Shown piece after piece: positions 29,062 to 37,442 of a stretch of DNA of 64,000 bases (the first letter of the stretch is position 1; each line of letters opens with the position of its first letter). The DNA is from Alphaproteobacteria bacterium CG11_big_fil_rev_8_21_14_0_20_39_49. Lineage in GTDB: Bacteria; Pseudomonadota; Alphaproteobacteria; Rickettsiales; UBA6187. Made by a program: the position numbers and the translations under genes. The notes under the pieces were generated by a model. It was not told the DNA's origin. It made no database searches and saw nothing but the letters and a program-made list of their open reading frames with translations. Location of the stretch: contig PCXK01000007.1 of assembly GCA_002787635.1 (NCBI GenBank), positions 524,768 through 588,767 of the forward strand, in the 5' to 3' direction.

Positions 29062-29937
29062 CTATAACTTATGCCTGCAAACCACTTCCGACCCGCCGTT
29101 CAAGTATTCTATTTCATCAAAACTTATCATGCGGGTCATTAATAAGCCTCGTCCGTTGGGCTTGTCGGCTCTTGCAGGCTTTAATTCAAAGAAGCTCTCA
29201 TAGTCAAATCCCCTGCCGCAGTCTTTTATGTTAAGTATGATTTCATCTGCATTTTTTGATAATTTTATTGTAACATACTTATTGCTGTTTTCAGGCAAAT
29301 GCAATCTCCTGTTTATTTCACTAGCCAGATTACCCGAAGACAGCAATTCCCCTTTTCTTTCAAAGCCTATATTCAGGTTTCCATGTTCTATTGCATTAGT
29401 CAGCAACTCTATCATTCCCAAAATAACCTTTTCGGGGTCAGGATAAAACCTTGCCAGAAAATATGCGGCATCATAAGCCTCTTTTGGCTTTATCAATCTC
29501 ATTTCAATATTTCTTATCAAGGATATTGAAGCGTTGTTTTTATCAAGCTCTTCGAGTAAATCTTTTTTATATCTTAAATCATTTAATGCAGAACGCATTA
29601 TTGATATCAGCATATCATGTGTAAAAGGTTTAGTAAGATAATAATAAACCCCTGAATCTATACCCTCGACAATGCTATTGTGATCTGCCGCTGCACTCTG
29701 CATGATTACCGGTATATTTTTCTTGCTTTCATTCAGCATTTCCATGAATATTATGCCGTCAATGCTAGGCATCATTCTATCCAGTAATATTAGTGAAATA
29801 TCACTCCTATTCTCCAGAATCTTCAAACCCTCTTCACCGCTATAGGCCTTAACAGGTTCATATCCTTCTATTTTTAAATGCTCCTCTAAAAGTTCAACAT
29901 TAATTGCATCGTCATCTACAACAAGTACTTTTATCAC
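29062..29937 (-). CDS. Response regulator with C-terminal HATPase domain
   Basis: A 291-residue protein: an intact receiver (VVDDDAINVE, Asp in LILLDRMMPSIDG, Lys in YLTKPFTH) joined at about residue 150 to a GHKL ATPase domain with N-box MIELLTNAIEHGNL, G1 box IKDCGRGFD and GRGLLMTRM. The ATPase resembles RsbW/SpoIIAB-type anti-sigma kinases rather than a histidine kinase, as there is no H-box. It starts at GTG 29937, sharing one base with the kinase stop. The output may be kinase activity on a switch protein. Confidence 0.85.
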   Translation of the reverse strand: MIKVLVVDDDAINVELLEEHLKIEGYEPVKAYSGEEGLKILENRSDISLILLDRMMPSIDGIIFMEMLNESKKNIPVIMQSAAADHNSIVEGIDSGVYYYLTKPFTHDMLISIMRSALNDLRYKKDLLEELDKNNASISLIRNIEMRLIKPKEAYDAAYFLARFYPDPEKVILGMIELLTNAIEHGNLNIGFERKGELLSSGNLASEINRRLHLPENSNKYVTIKLSKNADEIILNIKDCGRGFDYESFFELKPARADKPNGRGLLMTRMISFDEIEYLNGGSEVVCRHKL

Positions 29938-30995
29938 TATTTCAACTCCACGATAGGTATAACAAATGAAAATTTACTACCGCTTTGTGCGTTGCTCTCC
30001 GCCCATATGTAGCCTTTATGAGCCTCAATAACCTCTTTGCATATCGCAAGCCCGATACCGCAACCAAGGGCGTTGTTTTTTGTAACCGAACTTTGGTTAT
30101 ATTTGTTAAATATAATATCCAATTCACCTTTAGGAATCCCCACCCCTTCATCTATAACCGATACCTTAAGGCATTTGCCTTTTATAGCTTTAAAATCAAC
30201 TAAATCCTCTACCGTTACGGTTACATTTGTGTTATTTGGAGAAAATTTAACGGCATTAGATATCAGGTTAGTTAACACCACAAATAATTTTACCATGTCA
30301 AAATAGTAATCATTTTCTTTCTCATGCCTGACTATATCTACCTTGATTTTTTTCTTTTTTATCAATGGATCTAAGCCTGAAATTACATTGTCGATACAAT
30401 CAATAATGCTGTTCTTTTCGATTTTATAAGTTACATTGCCTGACTCTATCGCCGACATATCCAGAATTGAATTTACAACCTTAAGTAATCTGGCACAGCT
30501 ATCTTCTATATTATTAAAATAAGATGCGACACTATCTGTCTTCCCTTCGCTAGTCTTCTTTTTTCCAAGCTCGGCAAAATTCAATATAGCATGCATAGGT
30601 GAACGTATTTCATGCGAAACACCTACCAACAAATTTGTCTTATTATAACTGATAGCCTTAAGGTTATTATAGTCTTTCCTCAAGTTGGCATCTTTGTTTT
30701 GTATCACATGCACAAGTTTGTCAAAAGCTTCAACAAGCTCTTCAGACTGCCTTTTTGTAGCAAATAAAGAGCTTATATCGAGAAAACCATGTTTTGGTTT
30801 TCTCCTCAACATAAACAAGACTACCGATAAAATCAGAACAGTTACAAGTAGAAAAAAATATTGCCGCTTATAAGCGTTATCGTCTTTTACAACCTCTAAG
30901 AAACTATCCGAAATAGCAGGAGGCACAGTAACGACTATAAACAAGAATGTAGTGAGAATAAGACTCAAGCTTAGAACCTCTAAATAATAAAACAA
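29937..30995 (-). CDS. Membrane sensor histidine kinase
   Basis: A 352-residue kinase: two N-terminal hydrophobic segments (LSLILTTFLFIVVTVPP and YFFLLVTVLILSVVLFML) with only a short loop between, HisKA with GVSHEIRSPMHAILNFAEL (phospho-acceptor His near residue 132), and HATPase with NLISNAVKFSPNNT, DEGVGIPKGELD and GCGIGLAICKEV. Its natural partner is the REC-HATPase protein encoded with a 1-bp overlap. The signal is unknown; the minimal periplasmic loop suggests membrane or cytoplasmic sensing. Confidence 0.9.
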   Translation of the reverse strand: MFYYLEVLSLSLILTTFLFIVVTVPPAISDSFLEVVKDDNAYKRQYFFLLVTVLILSVVLFMLRRKPKHGFLDISSLFATKRQSEELVEAFDKLVHVIQNKDANLRKDYNNLKAISYNKTNLLVGVSHEIRSPMHAILNFAELGKKKTSEGKTDSVASYFNNIEDSCARLLKVVNSILDMSAIESGNVTYKIEKNSIIDCIDNVISGLDPLIKKKKIKVDIVRHEKENDYYFDMVKLFVVLTNLISNAVKFSPNNTNVTVTVEDLVDFKAIKGKCLKVSVIDEGVGIPKGELDIIFNKYNQSSVTKNNALGCGIGLAICKEVIEAHKGYIWAESNAQSGSKFSFVIPIVELK

Positions 30996-31117
30996 CTTAA
31001 ATCATACCACAATAGGTTGTGAATCGCAACTATTTATTCAACCTCGGGTGATTATGTTTATTGCAGATAAATTTTGTATATATTTTCTAATTGGAACAGA
31101 ACCGTGTCTATTAAGCA

Positions 31118-31540
31118 CTACCCCTGAATTATATCGTCGATATCTGCCTCATCTTCGGAAACCATTTCTCCTATGTAGGAAATACCTTCCTTATGAGTCG
31201 AATTTTTATCCCCTGATTTTAGAGGATGCCAGTCATACAAATCTTGTCCCTGATAAACCAGTTTATAGGCACATGTATCGGGCATCCAGTATATCTTATC
31301 AATATTTTCAGGAGTTATAACCCAGCAATCAGGAACATTTTTCTTTCTGTTCTTATAATCGGTACACTTACATGTATCAAGATTGAGATATTTACAGGCA
31401 ATATTACTTTGCACGATTTCACCCGTATCTTCATCTTCAAGCCTTATCAGGCAGCAAAGACCGCAACCATCGCACAAAGACTCCCATTCATCTTTGCTCA
31501 TTTCCTCAAGTTTCTTCTCTTTCCAGAATTGCTTAGACAT
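31118..31540 (-). CDS. YcgN-family cysteine-cluster protein
   Basis: A 140-residue member of the UPF0260/YkgJ-type cysteine cluster family: CDGCGLCCLIRLED near residue 24, CKYLNLDTCKCTDY, PDCWVITPENI and WMPDTCAYKLV, ending in the DWHPLKSGD region. It probably binds zinc or an Fe-S cluster; biochemical function is unknown. Length is usual for the family. Transcribed alone, divergent from the zeta-like gene. Confidence 0.9.
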   Translation of the reverse strand: MSKQFWKEKKLEEMSKDEWESLCDGCGLCCLIRLEDEDTGEIVQSNIACKYLNLDTCKCTDYKNRKKNVPDCWVITPENIDKIYWMPDTCAYKLVYQGQDLYDWHPLKSGDKNSTHKEGISYIGEMVSEDEADIDDIIQG

Positions 31541-31565
31541 TTTCTTAATATTTTAACCATTGCTA

Positions 31566-31593
31566 TTGACAACAAACTGTATAATATTATACA
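31566..31593 (+). promoter_or_regulatory. Promoter with overlapping palindromic operator
   Basis: TTGACA (31566) and TATACA (31588) are separated by 16 bp, and a perfect 16-base palindrome, tgtataatattataca, spans 31578-31593 over the -10 box. It lies 41 bp upstream of the zeta-like gene start and between divergent genes. Such a layout suits autorepression. It is a prediction from pattern only. Confidence 0.4.
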
Positions 31594-31634
31594 CATTCGG
31601 TATGAAGGTGCAATAAAACAAAAGGAAGCTAAAA

Positions 31635-32648
31635 ATGACAACTGATATAGAAAAACAACAACAGCTTGAATCGGTTATAAAAGACGGTAAAATTATAGAT
31701 GTACCCGATTATATATTGGACATGGTTGCACTAAGGGCTAAAGAATATTTTAATAATAGTCAGGAAAGATTGCTTGGAGCATATAGCGAAGAAGCAAAAG
31801 AAACTATCAAAGCTATATCAACTCATCAAAAAGTAGATTCATCTGAAAGAAGGGAGCTTCACAGAGAAATCATAATGGATATGATAGGCGGCAAAAAAGT
31901 TCCTGAAGACGGACAGCAAAATATATATCTTTTTGCAGGTCCTCCGGGAGCAGGTAAATCAACTTTAAGAAAAAAAATGGAATCCGGCGAGCCTATGGGA
32001 GAAAATCACCCTCTTGAAGCATTGAGAGAACAGTTTAAAGAAGATGCAAAATCAGCCGTGTCGGTTGATTTCGGTATATTCAAAGCAAAACTACCTGAAT
32101 ACAGCGAGTCAAACGATAAACATAAACAAGAATACGGTGATATGTATGCCGTTATAAGATCTGAGGCAAGCGGTCTTAACGAAGCAATACTACAAATGGC
32201 AAAAGACGCAAAGCTACCTAGCATTAGGGAGCAGCTAATGGATATTGATATTGCAAAAAATAAAAACGTCCGACAGGAACTTGAAGGCAGCAATTTGACT
32301 GTAATAGGCGTAACTACTTCCGACCCCGAAACCATAAGGAAGCGTGTTCAGGAGCGTGAAAATCCTATGAAAGATGAAGAGGTGGTACGTGCCATAAGGA
32401 CTTTCAGCAAACCGGAATCGTTTGAAACCCTTGCTAAAATGGCAGATAAAGCTGTATTGGTTAATACGGATAACGAGCAATATAAAACTATTCTTACCGC
32501 AGAAAAAGGGAAAACCGCAGTCCACAACAGCAGAGAACTCATAAAATTCAGGAAAAATGAAGATTACGGTAAACAAACAGACTTTGTCGAATTGGTATCT
32601 AGAAGTTCAGGTAGAGATTTAAAAACGGAACATTTGTACGGAGTATAA
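31635..32648 (+). CDS. Zeta-toxin-like P-loop kinase
   Basis: A 337-residue protein with Walker A at YLFAGPPGAGKSTLRKKM (about residue 100), SVDFGIFKAKLPEY matching the zeta-toxin D-x-F-K-x-x-LP-x-Y block, YAVIRSEASGLNEAI, and VIGVTTSDPETIRKRVQERENP matching the LID/arginine block. Zeta toxins phosphorylate UDP-activated sugars. The N-terminal 95 residues are helical and the C-terminus ends in basic, charged sequence. No epsilon-type antitoxin is adjacent. It may instead be a housekeeping or effector kinase. AAGGAAG precedes the start. Confidence 0.65.
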   Translation: MTTDIEKQQQLESVIKDGKIIDVPDYILDMVALRAKEYFNNSQERLLGAYSEEAKETIKAISTHQKVDSSERRELHREIIMDMIGGKKVPEDGQQNIYLFAGPPGAGKSTLRKKMESGEPMGENHPLEALREQFKEDAKSAVSVDFGIFKAKLPEYSESNDKHKQEYGDMYAVIRSEASGLNEAILQMAKDAKLPSIREQLMDIDIAKNKNVRQELEGSNLTVIGVTTSDPETIRKRVQERENPMKDEEVVRAIRTFSKPESFETLAKMADKAVLVNTDNEQYKTILTAEKGKTAVHNSRELIKFRKNEDYGKQTDFVELVSRSSGRDLKTEHLYGV

Positions 32649-32773
32649 ATATTCTTACAAATATACCGCTAACATATTTGCAAAATAGTAATTTTTGATT
32701 TACAAAACTAATAATCTGAAGTTATTTGCATTTTCAGTTTTAATTATATAATAAAAAAACCATTTGAACCGAC

Positions 32774-34357
32774 ATGAACGAACAGGCAAAACAGGCTATA
32801 GACTCAAAAACATGGCCGTTTATTGAAGCAGAAAAAATATATAAACGAATCGGGGGCAAAACTCCCGATAAGGGCTACGTGTTGTTTGAAACCGGATATG
32901 GTCCTTCAGGTCTTCCCCATATAGGTACTTTCGGTGAAGTTGCCAGAACAACAATGGTAAGGCGTGCTTTTGAATTTATAGCACCCCAAATACCTACAAA
33001 ATTGTTCTGCGTGTCAGACGATATGGACGGTCTTAGAAAAGTTCCGGAAAATCTGCCTAATCAGGAAATGATAGCTGCAAATTTGGGTAAGCCCCTTACA
33101 AACATACCCGACCCTTTCGAAACTCATGATAGCTTTGGCTCTCATATGAATAATCGTTTATGTAGCTTTCTGGACGCATTCGGTTTTGAATATGAATTCA
33201 AAAGTGCTACCGAGCTATATAAAAGCGGCATTTATGATGAAAAGTTACTTGAGGTACTGAAAAAATTCGATGCCATAATGAAAGTTATGCTCCCTACCCT
33301 CGGTGAGGAACGCCAAAAAACATACAGCCCTTTTATGCCGATATCTCCGGCTACGGGGAATGTATTGCAAGTGCCTACTTTAGAATGCAATCCCGATAAA
33401 GGCACTATCAAATTTAAGGACGAAGACGGTCAAATAAAAGAAATAGCCGTAACAGGCGGTAATTGCAAATTACAATGGAAGCCTGACTTCGGCATGAGAT
33501 GGGCGGCATTGGACGTGGATTTTGAGATGTATGGCAAAGACCACAATGCCAATGCAAGAATATATAGTGACATATGCAATATAGTAGGTGGCAAAGCCCC
33601 CGAGCAGTTTATGTTTGAGCTATTTTTGGACGATAAAGGCGAGAAAATATCAAAATCCAACGGTAACGGTCTTTCAATGGAGGAGTGGCTTAGATATGCA
33701 CCGACCGAAAGCCTTGCTTACTATATGTTCCAAAGTCCGCGAAAAGCAAAACGTTTATATTTTGATGTAATCCCAAAAGCTGTTGATGAATATATTTCAT
33801 TCTTAGTGAAATTTGAGGAACAAAGTGACGAGGAAAAATTTAAAAATCCTGTGTGGCATATTCACAACGGCAATCCGCCAAAACCTGAATTGCCCCTTAC
33901 ATTTGCTTTGTTACTGAACCTTGCAAGTGCCTGTCATGCGGAAGACTCTTCTATTCTTTGGGGCTTTATTGAGACATATGCCAAGGGAGCAACCCCCGAA
34001 AATTCACCGTATTTAGATGAACTGGTAAAACATGCATTGCATTATTATCAGGATTTTGTAAAACCAAATAAGAAATATAGAAAACCAAATGAACAAGAGC
34101 GTGCTGCAATGGCAGATTTGGCGAAAAGGTTGCTTGATTATACACCAAGCGATGAGCAGCCTATCGGGAACATTGTATTTGCGGTAGGTAAAGAACACGG
34201 ATTTGAAAATTTGCGTGAGTGGTTTCAGGCCCTCTATGAAGTCCTGTTAGGGCAAAGTCAGGGACCACGATTCGGCTCATTTATTGAACTTTACGGTAAG
34301 GATAAAACCGCCGGACTTATTCAACGTGTATTAAGGGGTGAAGATCTTGCAGCATAA
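32774..34357 (+). CDS. lysS: Lysyl-tRNA synthetase, class I
   Basis: A 527-residue class I LysRS, the form found in archaea and many alphaproteobacteria in place of the class II enzyme. The HIGH-type motif is GPSGLPHIGTFGE near residue 43 and the KMSKS-type motif is EKISKSNGNG near residue 292. The Rossmann core and C-terminal helical anticodon domain are intact. It overlaps the HAD gene by 20 bp and so heads a lysS-HAD-comEC operon. Confidence 0.95.
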   Translation: MNEQAKQAIDSKTWPFIEAEKIYKRIGGKTPDKGYVLFETGYGPSGLPHIGTFGEVARTTMVRRAFEFIAPQIPTKLFCVSDDMDGLRKVPENLPNQEMIAANLGKPLTNIPDPFETHDSFGSHMNNRLCSFLDAFGFEYEFKSATELYKSGIYDEKLLEVLKKFDAIMKVMLPTLGEERQKTYSPFMPISPATGNVLQVPTLECNPDKGTIKFKDEDGQIKEIAVTGGNCKLQWKPDFGMRWAALDVDFEMYGKDHNANARIYSDICNIVGGKAPEQFMFELFLDDKGEKISKSNGNGLSMEEWLRYAPTESLAYYMFQSPRKAKRLYFDVIPKAVDEYISFLVKFEEQSDEEKFKNPVWHIHNGNPPKPELPLTFALLLNLASACHAEDSSILWGFIETYAKGATPENSPYLDELVKHALHYYQDFVKPNKKYRKPNEQERAAMADLAKRLLDYTPSDEQPIGNIVFAVGKEHGFENLREWFQALYEVLLGQSQGPRFGSFIELYGKDKTAGLIQRVLRGEDLAA

Positions 34358-35240
34358 AGCCTTTACAGATAAAATTCTAAAATATGATTCCGTCGTACAG
34401 CTTGTAGACAAATATCAATTGTTTCTGGTTGATTTATGGGGTGTGATTCATGATGGTGCGGAACTATATGACGGTGTAAAAAACTGCCTTGAAGAACTTA
34501 GGGCGGCGAATAAGAAAATTATATTTTTGTCTAATGCCCCAAAAAGAGAAAAAACTACTAGGGAAATTCTAACAAAACTAGGTATTTCTTCAGACTTATA
34601 TGATGGGGTTATAACCTCAGGCGAAGTAGCCCGTGAGTATATAATTTCAAACAAACATGACTTAGGTAAAAAATACTTTATATTCGAGGAGCAGGAATCC
34701 GACCTTCTGTTTTTAGAAAATAATGAATATAAAAGGGTTAATTCGGTAAGTGAGTCCGATTTTATACTGGCTATCGGCTTCAACAGACCTAATCCATCAC
34801 TTGAAGAGCTGAAGACAACCCTTTGTCAATCCTTAAGAAAAAACAACCCGATGATATGTGCCAATCCTGACTTGGTCATTGTTGATAAAAAAGGAAACCA
34901 GTCAATGTGTGCCGGTGTTATGGCAAAGAAATATGTAAAAATGGGCGGCAAGGTTCTATATTTTGGAAAACCACATAACGAGATATACAAAAAAGCCTTC
35001 TTAATGTTCCCTGATATTGAGAAAAAGAATATATGTGCAATAGGCGATAACATTGAAACGGACATAAAAGGCGGTAACACTTTAGATATAGATACTTATC
35101 TCATAGCAGGAGGTATTCACGGTTACGATTTGGGCATAAAGCATGGCGAGATACCCGAATATAAAAGACTGTTACAGCTATGTGATAATTATAGTGTAAG
35201 ACCAACAGGGGTATTGTCGTCTTTTGTCTTTACAAAGTAA
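34338..35240 (+). CDS. HAD-superfamily class IIA hydrolase (TIGR01459-like)
   Basis: A 300-residue phosphatase-like protein: motif I LFLVDLWGVIHDG near residue 31, motif II FLSNAPKR, and the C-terminal YFGKPHNEIYKKAF and CAIGDNIETDIKGG. This pattern is the NagD-like class IIA group and matches an alphaproteobacterial subfamily of unknown substrate. The start is GTG 34338 or TTG 34347; both overlap lysS. It overlaps comEC by 17 bp. Confidence 0.82.
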   Translation: MKILQHKAFTDKILKYDSVVQLVDKYQLFLVDLWGVIHDGAELYDGVKNCLEELRAANKKIIFLSNAPKREKTTREILTKLGISSDLYDGVITSGEVAREYIISNKHDLGKKYFIFEEQESDLLFLENNEYKRVNSVSESDFILAIGFNRPNPSLEELKTTLCQSLRKNNPMICANPDLVIVDKKGNQSMCAGVMAKKYVKMGGKVLYFGKPHNEIYKKAFLMFPDIEKKNICAIGDNIETDIKGGNTLDIDTYLIAGGIHGYDLGIKHGEIPEYKRLLQLCDNYSVRPTGVLSSFVFTK

Positions 35241-37275
35241 GCTGCAAGATATTGTAATTGCTGAAAAAGATTCTTACTTTTTGTGGATTCCCGTTCTGTT
35301 CGGGATAGGGATAATTACGTATTTCAAAATCCCTTTCGAGCCTGATATAAAAATCAGCATCTTATTATCAGCCCTACTTTTAGTAGGAGTATTTATATAC
35401 AGAAAAACCACATACCTACTTTGGTTGCTGATAATATCGTTAATAATATCCTGTGGTTTTTTATCGGCTAACCTTCGCACTGTTTTGGTAAAAGCCCCTG
35501 TAATGAAAAAAGAAACAGGTATCCGAAAAATCAAAGGCACTATTGAGAGCATATCATCGAGAACGACAGGCAAAAGATTTGTACTCACAGAACCGGAAAT
35601 AGAAGGACTTACTAAAGAAAACCTTCCGAAAAAGGTGCGGGTCAATATAAACAAAAATGATTCCGGTGCAGCTATAGGCGACAGGATAGCAATTTTAGCA
35701 AACTTATTACCGCTTCCAAGACCGGTAATACCGGGTGGATATGATTTTCCACGCCACGCATATTATCAGCAAATCGGGGCTATAGGATATTCGGTTTCAG
35801 ACGTTAAAATCATATATTCGCCTGAAAATATAAGCTTTAGTGCGTCACTTGAGAATTTACGCAAATCTATCAAAGAAAATATCATAAAATCATCTGATAG
35901 TAAAAACGGCAATATCGCAGTCGCCTTATTAGTGGGTGAAAAAGGAGGCATTGACAGAAAAACATTAGAGGATATAAGAGTTTCAGGAATTGCACATATT
36001 CTGGCGATATCAGGAATGCACCTATCATTGGTAGCTGCCATATTCTTTTTCTCCGGTCGTTTTATATTTGCGTTAAGTAAAAAACTAGCCTTAAATCATA
36101 ATATAAAAAAATGGGCGGCTTTTGTTGCGATAATCGGTAGCTTTATATACCTGTTAATAAGCGGCTCACCGATTTCCGCCCAACGTGCTTTTATAATGAC
36201 CTCACTTATACTAATAGCGATAGTCATTGACAGGCTGGCAACCCCCATGCGTTCGGTTGCCATAGCCGCATTAATAATACTTATCTTTACGCCTGAAAGT
36301 ATATTAACACCAAGCTTTCAAATGTCATTTGCTGCCGTCTTTGCCTTGATATCACTATATGAAATGGCCAAGCCTTTTTTTAAATATTACTCTGAGTTCG
36401 GAATATTCAAAAAAATGTTTATTTATTTGTTCGGTGTAATATTTTCATCGGCAGTGGCAGGAATAGCAACAGCTCCATTTGCCATGTATCATTTTAATAA
36501 TTTTGCACCATATGGTATTGTTACAAATCTGATAGTAGTACCTTTAACGTCATTATTCGTTATGCCGTTCGGCGTGTTAACGTTACTGCTAATGCCATTC
36601 GGATTGGAACAGATAGGTCTTATACCGATGATATTCGGTATTGATATTATTGTAAAAACCGCTAGCTATATATCGTCCCTCCCCCAACCTGTAGGAGCCA
36701 TAGGTCAAATAGCTGATATCACAATTGCCATGCTCACTATTGGAGGTGTTATATTTTTATTCCTGAAAACCAAAATAAGGTATGTAGGTATTTTAGTTAT
36801 GATATCAGGCATATTCTTTTCACTCGACTCAAAGATACCCAATATCATAATCGGAGAGGATGCTAAATTAATTGCCGTAAAGACATCACCTGACAATTTA
36901 GCCTTTTCCTCAAAAGTCCACGAGCGTTACTCAAGGGAACAATGGCAAAAACGCTATGCAATAGAAAATCCTATAACTTTCGCACAAACCGAAGGGGATA
37001 TCATAAAATGCGACTCGACACGTTGCCATTACAAATATGAAAATACATTAGCCTCATTTATAAAACACCCTATCGCATTTGAAGAAGATTGCGAAAATGC
37101 AGATATAATAATAAACCTGACCTACATAAAGAAAAGCTGTAAAAACAAAAAATTAATCATTAACAAACAAGATATTAGAAAACAAGGAACTAATGTGATA
37201 CAATATGGTGACGGCACTTTTAAAGTGCATAATGTCAGCTCACTTAACAAAGGCAGAGCTTGGCAAAACAACTAG
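35224..37275 (+). CDS. comEC: ComEC/Rec2-family DNA uptake channel protein
   Basis: A 683-residue polytopic membrane protein. It has the N-terminal OB-like region (IKGTIESISSRTTGKRFVL; GGYDFPRHAYYQQIGAIGY) and the competence core with VSGIAHILAISGMHLSLVAA and SAQRAFIMTSLILIAIVIDR near residues 255-335. ComEC moves single-stranded DNA across the inner membrane during transformation. The C-terminus lacks the metallo-beta-lactamase nuclease domain and instead has about 130 residues with cysteine pairs (KCDSTRC). Start taken as TTG 35224. The pseudopilin and PilM-PilN genes elsewhere in the window would fit the same apparatus. Confidence 0.88.
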   Translation: MSLQSKLQDIVIAEKDSYFLWIPVLFGIGIITYFKIPFEPDIKISILLSALLLVGVFIYRKTTYLLWLLIISLIISCGFLSANLRTVLVKAPVMKKETGIRKIKGTIESISSRTTGKRFVLTEPEIEGLTKENLPKKVRVNINKNDSGAAIGDRIAILANLLPLPRPVIPGGYDFPRHAYYQQIGAIGYSVSDVKIIYSPENISFSASLENLRKSIKENIIKSSDSKNGNIAVALLVGEKGGIDRKTLEDIRVSGIAHILAISGMHLSLVAAIFFFSGRFIFALSKKLALNHNIKKWAAFVAIIGSFIYLLISGSPISAQRAFIMTSLILIAIVIDRLATPMRSVAIAALIILIFTPESILTPSFQMSFAAVFALISLYEMAKPFFKYYSEFGIFKKMFIYLFGVIFSSAVAGIATAPFAMYHFNNFAPYGIVTNLIVVPLTSLFVMPFGVLTLLLMPFGLEQIGLIPMIFGIDIIVKTASYISSLPQPVGAIGQIADITIAMLTIGGVIFLFLKTKIRYVGILVMISGIFFSLDSKIPNIIIGEDAKLIAVKTSPDNLAFSSKVHERYSREQWQKRYAIENPITFAQTEGDIIKCDSTRCHYKYENTLASFIKHPIAFEEDCENADIIINLTYIKKSCKNKKLIINKQDIRKQGTNVIQYGDGTFKVHNVSSLNKGRAWQNN

Positions 37276-37289
37276 ATTCAAGGTTACTA

Positions 37290-37362
37290 TACATTCAGCA
37301 TGACATAAAATTAAAGATTGCAGTACAATTTGTACAAAATCTATATTTATCGAACACTCCCC
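37290..37362. repeat. Family-1 element, right half
   Basis: Begins at ttcagcatgacataaaatta, includes gtacaatttgtac and ends atcgaacactcc, matching the right half of the copy at 13082-13231. The left half is missing. Confidence 0.7.
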
Positions 37363-37442
37363 AATCAAAAACAAGTTATTTTTCTTGATAAATAGCTTAC
37401 ATTTACTTACAATTTGCGGTCTTTAATGAAAAAATTATTATA

